Positions 60,801-64,000 of a DNA stretch of 64,000 nt are shown piece by piece. The stretch comes from Rhynchopus sp. YZ270_cl-10 (Eukaryota > Euglenozoa > Diplonemea > Diplonemida > Diplonemidae), in the NCBI GenBank assembly GCA_964035575.1, contig OZ037922.1, positions 992,001-1,056,000 on the forward strand, written 5' to 3'. Both the position numbers and the translations under genes were made by a program. The notes under the pieces are model-generated. The model was not told the DNA's origin. It saw only the letters and a list, made by a program, of their open reading frames with translations, and ran no database searches. Each line of letters begins with the position of its first letter. Positions within the stretch are counted from its first letter, which is position 1.

Positions 60801-62921
60801 AGGTACACTTTGTTCTGAGAGTTTTGTCTTTCGAGTCAAAATTCCTTTTTTTTTATATAAAGGTGACCAATGAGAACAAATGAGTACAAAAAGGCTTTCG
60901 GCCAATACTGAGTACAGACACCCTAAACTACTACACCCAGGTAAAGTACTACTATGAAATACAATACAAAACAAACAGAGTGGCAAAAACAAAACAAACA
61001 AACTTTCATACCCCCCACCCAGGTGGGGACGTTAAGGTGTCTGTCGATATAACAAAATCTCCCCCTCTTCCTCCCCCCCTTTTTCTTCTTATTTCTACTT
61101 CTTTTTTTCTTGCTTGTTTCTGTTACTACAACGTTTGAAGAAGCTTGATTGGGATTGTGGTATGTACACGAGAGTCACATTCATCAAGTTTTTTTTTTCC
61201 TCTTTTCTTTTTTGTTTTTTTTCGTGCTTTCTCTTTGGAAAGTATATGAAAATTGATTTTTTTTTTTGCCATGTTTTGCTTGTACACAAAAGCCTTCTGT
61301 TTCCTTCAAACCACCCTGTCCACTTCACACCTTCTAAGAAATATATTTTCAATATAAACCCTAGATTGGAAGAGAGAAAATAAAGAATAGTGGAATTCAT
61401 CCCTCGGATGCCTACACTAATTGCAGTTTTTTCCAGTTTTTCAAAAAAAAAGAAGAAGGAGGAGTGGAAGAAGGAGGTGAGAAGACAAGGAAAAAGGATT
61501 TAGCAAATGACAGTGGAGGGGGGAGGGGGGGGAAAGGGGTGGGGTGGGGGTGGGAAAAGAATTACAAAAAAATACAAACGAACTACAAAAAATAAAAAAA
61601 GCAAAGCAAAGACAAAAATATAAGATAATAACTGTAACATCTATTTAAAAAAAAACGACATTGGGTGCAGATCTGTTACCTGATTTGGGTGCAAAGGGAT
61701 TTGTCAACACAATATAAAAAAAAAGTAGTACAGTTTTTGCAGGGCATGAGGTACCCCCCTCCTTCCTCATCCAAAAAATAAAAATAAAAATAATGGCATA
61801 CTCCCATATTTGGTTTCCCCCACCCCCACCCCCCACATCCCCTCTCCCATCCCTATACCTAAATTTTTCTTCCGAAAAAAATCCAAAAAAAAAATTCAGT
61901 TTTTAAAAACCCCTTTTATTGCGACGTGGTTGGAGGGAAAACCCCCCCCCATATATTTTTACATTTACCATAAAACGTTTCCCCTCCCGTGGAAAACATG
62001 CCAAAAAAAAAAAAAAATGAAAAACTATTTACAAGATGACTCAGCTCAGTGGCTTAGGTTCACCTTATACATTGTCTCCTCTATTTGTTTTACCCGGTAC
62101 ACCGGTCACGACAGTGGACTGTTGTATTTCAACTTCCCCCCCCTCTTTCTGGAAAAAAACACATCAATCCCATCTTCACCCCTTTTTTTTCTTCTTTTTT
62201 TTTCCCTTTTTTTGTTGCACAGGATCACCACGAGAACGAGATCAAGGCAGCCTCCTTCAGCACCAACGGACTCATCGCCACTTGCGGAAGAGACAAAAGC
62301 ATCTGGGTATGGGAGGAGGAGTCACGCGATGCTGAGCACGTCGAATACGAGGCAGTAGCATGCCTCGCCGAGCACACCCAGGACGTCAAGCACGTCAAAT
62401 TCCACCCCACCCGCGAGACCATTGTCAGCTGCGGCTACGACAACACCATCAAGGTCTGGGAAGCGGATCCCTCCCAGCCAGACATGTGGAACTGCCTCCA
62501 GACAGTCACCCCTGAGGAGGGGCACGCCTCCACAGTGTGGCATGTGGACTTCAATGCGGCAGGGGACCGTCTCGTGTCATGTGGCGATGATGGTACGCTC
62601 ATCGTATGGGGGTTTGCAGAAGGTACGTTGCACAGACGTTCCACAATCGCAGGGGTGCACAGAAGAACTGTATACTGTGCAGCGTTCGGCAGAGGTGAGA
62701 CAGCAGACGTCATTGCGACAGCGAGTGGTGACGATGCGATCCGTCTGTTCAGGCAGAACGCACCCGACAGCACCTCCCCCGGGATGGACACGGGGTATGC
62801 GTTGGTGGAGGAGCTGTGCAATGCCCACGCGGCGGATGTCAACTGTGTGCAGTTTTCGCCAAGTGGGAAGCAAATGGCATCCTGTTCGGATGACTACTTC
62901 ATCAAGGTCTGGGATGTTTGA
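57877..62921 (+). CDS. CIAO1: Cytosolic Fe-S assembly protein CIAO1/Cia1 (WD40)
   Basis: This is the seven-blade WD40 protein of the CIA targeting complex, which delivers Fe-S clusters to cytosolic and nuclear proteins. Exons are 57877-58097, 58301-58373 and 62223-62921, joined in phases 2 and 0. The joined protein of 330 residues runs through [115 protein letters not shown] and [14 protein letters not shown]. These match the order and spacing of animal and yeast Cia1 and the usual length. Exons 1-2 or exon 3 alone would lack blades. Intron 2 (3849 nt) contains a whole DDX6-type gene. The start is the ATG 25 nt after the acceptor CACAAAG (57852). Confidence 0.9.
58098..58300 (+). other. CIAO1 intron 1, made of copies of the gene's 5' flank
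   Basis: 203 nt, GTATTT...CACACAG. A motif of about 55 nt ending TTATCAAACACACACACA lies upstream of exon 1 (57752-57805) and twice inside this intron (58176-58238 and 58245-58300), the last ending exactly at the acceptor. The acceptor region therefore looks copied from the gene's own upstream acceptor region. Confidence 0.7.
58587..59819 (+). CDS. DHH1: DEAD-box RNA helicase DDX6/Dhh1
   Basis: This is a cytoplasmic ATP-dependent RNA helicase of P-bodies that promotes decapping and translational repression. 410 residues in one exon, close to the family core length. Visible motifs in order: Q-motif region (GFERPSPIQ, about 54-62), motif I AKNGTGKT (79-86), Ia PTRELALQ, Ib TPGR, motif II DEAD (185-188), motif III SAT (216-218), then [26 protein letters not shown], motif V TRGID and motif [10 protein letters not shown] (359-366). 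The DDX6 signatures [15 protein letters not shown] and [13 protein letters not shown] separate it from eIF4A. It lies on the same strand within CIAO1 intron 2 and has its own acceptor (poly-T then TTTTAG, ending 58559). Confidence 0.97.
   Translation: MATMKGLDDNVVATLKRPKPDKRKQTEDVLNTKGGEFADYFLKRELLMGVYEKGFERPSPIQEICIPVAITGQDILARAKNGTGKTGAFLIPALQKINPQDKFTQVVVLVPTRELALQTSHVAKELSKHMEGTQIMVTTGGTSLQDDILRLTNAVHMIVATPGRLVDLAAKQVAKLGRCSLVILDEADKLLSPEFEPLVEQTLSFLSQTRQVLLFSATFPSNVKRFVDANMKQPEQVNLMDELTLKGISQYYAYLDGRQKLHCLNSLFSKLQVNQSIIFCNSVNRVELLAKKITELGYSCFYIHAKMMQAHRNRVFHDFREGQCRTLVCSDLFTRGIDIPSVNVVVNFDFPRNSETYLHRIGRSGRFGHLGLAINFITHDDRYNLYNIERELETEINPIPKEIDKALYCE
60173..60537 (+). repeat. Two Family II and one Family I hairpins downstream of DHH1
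   Basis: Family II at 60173-60225 and 60485-60537 are nearly identical to each other (TAGTGGAGTTCATCCTCGGG...). Between them lies a Family I hairpin (60372-60409, AGGGTGACTAAGC ... GCTTAGGTTCATCTT). Confidence 0.75.
61386..61440 (+). repeat. Family II hairpin element, compensated stem
   Basis: TAGTGGAATTCATCC, CTC, GGATGCCTACACTA. The inner stem is CATCC/GGATG, all Watson-Crick, where other copies have CATCC/GGGTG with a T-G pair. Confidence 0.7.
62033..62130 (+). repeat. Family I and Family IV elements before CIAO1 exon 3
   Basis: AAGATGACTCAGC ... GGCTTAGGTTCACCTT (62033-62066), then CCGGTACACCGGTCACGAC ... TTGTATTTCAACTT (62088-62130), then the pyrimidine tract and acceptor of exon 3. 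The same order, structured element then pyrimidine tract then AG, occurs before SF3B2 and myosin. Confidence 0.6.
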
Positions 62922-63369
62922 AAAAAAAAGGTGGTGAAAAGAAGTGTGTGGATGTGCATTTTTTTTTTGAGGGTTTTGAAATCTTGTTCACCCTCTGTTT
63001 TTTTGTTTTTGTTTTTTTCAAAGAAGTGATGGATGCAGTATGTTGTTTTTTGCCTTGCCTGTGCATTCGTGTCTTCACGGCGGTGAAGTAAATGACCGTC
63101 GTGTTTGGGAGAGGGGAGGGGGAAGGGGTCTGCTAACTCAAGAGGAAAGGGAGGGAGGGGTAGGGGATTTCTTTGAGGAGGGTAAGAAGGGAACCGGAAA
63201 AAGGCTCCTTCATTCCTTCAGAACCACCTTTTCTCTCCCAGGTTATCCTCCTGCTGACCATGTTCTTTGTGTGTGTGTGTCAATGTTGCAAAAAAAAAAA
63301 AAGAAGAAAAAAAAACCAAAAAGCAAAACTAAAATATGAAACGAAATATATCGTGGGGAGCACATCAAG
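62922..63369. other. Intergenic with a MITE remnant
   Basis: 63075-63101 (CACGGCGGTGAAGTAAATGA, then CCGTCGTG) is a reduced copy of the ends of the elements at 14885 and 42357. The rest is GA- and T-rich with no gene. Confidence 0.55.
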
Positions 63370-63780
63370 CATGGATGTCCAAAGTACTTGAAGTACTTTT
63401 TTCTGATTTTTTATGGCACTTGAAGTACTTGACCCCCCTTTTTTTTTCCTCTCAAAATGACAGTCAAGTACTTGAAGATTGATCAAGTACTTGACCCCCT
63501 ATTTTTTTTTCTCGTACTTTTTTACTTTTTTACCCTCTGACAGAGTCTGTCAAGTACTTGTTTTCGAAAAAAAAACGTCAAGTACTTGATCAAGTACCCA
63601 CTTTTTTTTGTACTTGATCAAGTACTTGACGTTTTCTTTGTGAAAAAAGTACTTGACAGAGAGAAAACAAGTAAAAAAGAACGAGAAAAAAAAAAGGGTG
63701 TCAAGTACTTCAAGTATCAAGTATTGGGGTTTTTGGGGGATCAAGTACTTGATATACTTCAAGTACTTTGAACATCCATG
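63370..63780. mobile_element. Core-less foldback element of TCAAGTACTTGA repeats
   Basis: Ends CATGGATGTCCAAAGTACTT and its near-complement (AAGTACTTTGAACATCCATG) are flanked by a perfect 6-bp duplication ATCAAG (63364-63369, 63781-63786). The whole interior is made of the palindrome TCAAGTACTTGA, about 15 full or partial copies, separated by T-, A- or C-runs. It has the shell of the larger elements without any cargo. Confidence 0.88.
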
Positions 63781-63786
63781 ATCAAG

Positions 63787-64000
63787 GGTCGGAAAGTTGT
63801 TTTTCGCCCCCCCACCCCACCCCTTTTTTTTTCCTCACAACAATCTCTTCGTATGGTTGGTTATTTGCCCCTTTTTCTGCCCGATACCTTTTTGTGCGAG
63901 CGATTAGATTGCATAGGAAATAAAGGGTGCACAGGAAAGAAAAGCAACAACACAAACAAACGATGCTGTCAAAAAAAATCTGGAAAAAAAAAAGGGACTG
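63787..64000. other. Intergenic, nothing recognised
   Basis: C/T-rich then A-rich sequence up to the window end; no feature. Confidence 0.5.

Larger units (their letters stand above)
58374..62222 (+). other. CIAO1 intron 2, hosting a complete gene
   Basis: It begins GTTTGG after CTTGAG and ends TTTGTTGCACAG. Besides the helicase gene it holds Family II elements (60173-60225, 60485-60537, 61386-61440), Family I hairpins (60372-60409, 62033-62066) and a Family IV element (62088-62130) just before the acceptor. No other coding region is seen between 59820 and 62222. At 3.8 kb it is far longer than the other introns here (68, 174 and 203 nt). Confidence 0.75.

Overview
The window looks like nuclear DNA of a euglenozoan protist, most likely a diplonemid. 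This is inferred from four things. Most recognised genes carry a pyrimidine-rich tract and an AG a few tens of bases before their ATG, as expected for spliced-leader trans-splicing. The myosin is kinetoplastid-like. Conventional GT-AG introns are few. A captured piece of 18S rRNA gene carries the variant CTTGTTTCAAGGA, which I know from euglenozoan SSU rRNA. The window shows no spliced-leader gene, tRNA or complete rRNA gene to settle it.

Convincing genes are all on the + strand. In order they are: the U2 snRNP subunit SF3B2 (19373-21078, three exons), a long-tailed myosin (22058-25699), a PPR-like, probably organellar RNA-binding protein (27188-28990), two tandem secreted Cys-rich repeat proteins (29388-33399 and 34447-35421), a beta-carbonic anhydrase (36491-37369), an unknown basic-tailed protein (42911-44890), an unknown single-pass membrane protein (46498-47970), and the Fe-S assembly WD40 protein CIAO1 (57877-62921). 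A complete DDX6/Dhh1 DEAD-box helicase gene (58587-59819) lies inside CIAO1's second intron on the same strand. The genes are housekeeping and not functionally linked.

The rest, including nearly all of 1-19300, 29722-32462, 38894-41696 and 48381-53530, is repeat-rich. Two layers stand out. The first is a set of foldback-like DNA elements. Each has long ends built from its own short subrepeat, usually a palindrome: CTCTAATTAGAG, TCAAGTACTTGA, ACATGATATATCATGT, TACAATTGTA or GTCACGAAATCG. Six of these elements share one core of up to about 1.2 kb, and two others share a second core, so the same cargo sits inside unrelated ends. Target-site duplications of 2, 5, 6 and 8 bp can be read directly.

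The second layer is at least four families of short (35-90 nt) hairpin elements scattered between genes and inside introns. Their stems are kept although the paired bases differ between copies. Other notable items are a DNA element precisely inserted in a coding exon, a MITE carrying an SSU rRNA fragment, a 260-bp satellite expanded inside a mobile element, and a tandem duplication that left a broken copy of a gene's 3' end.
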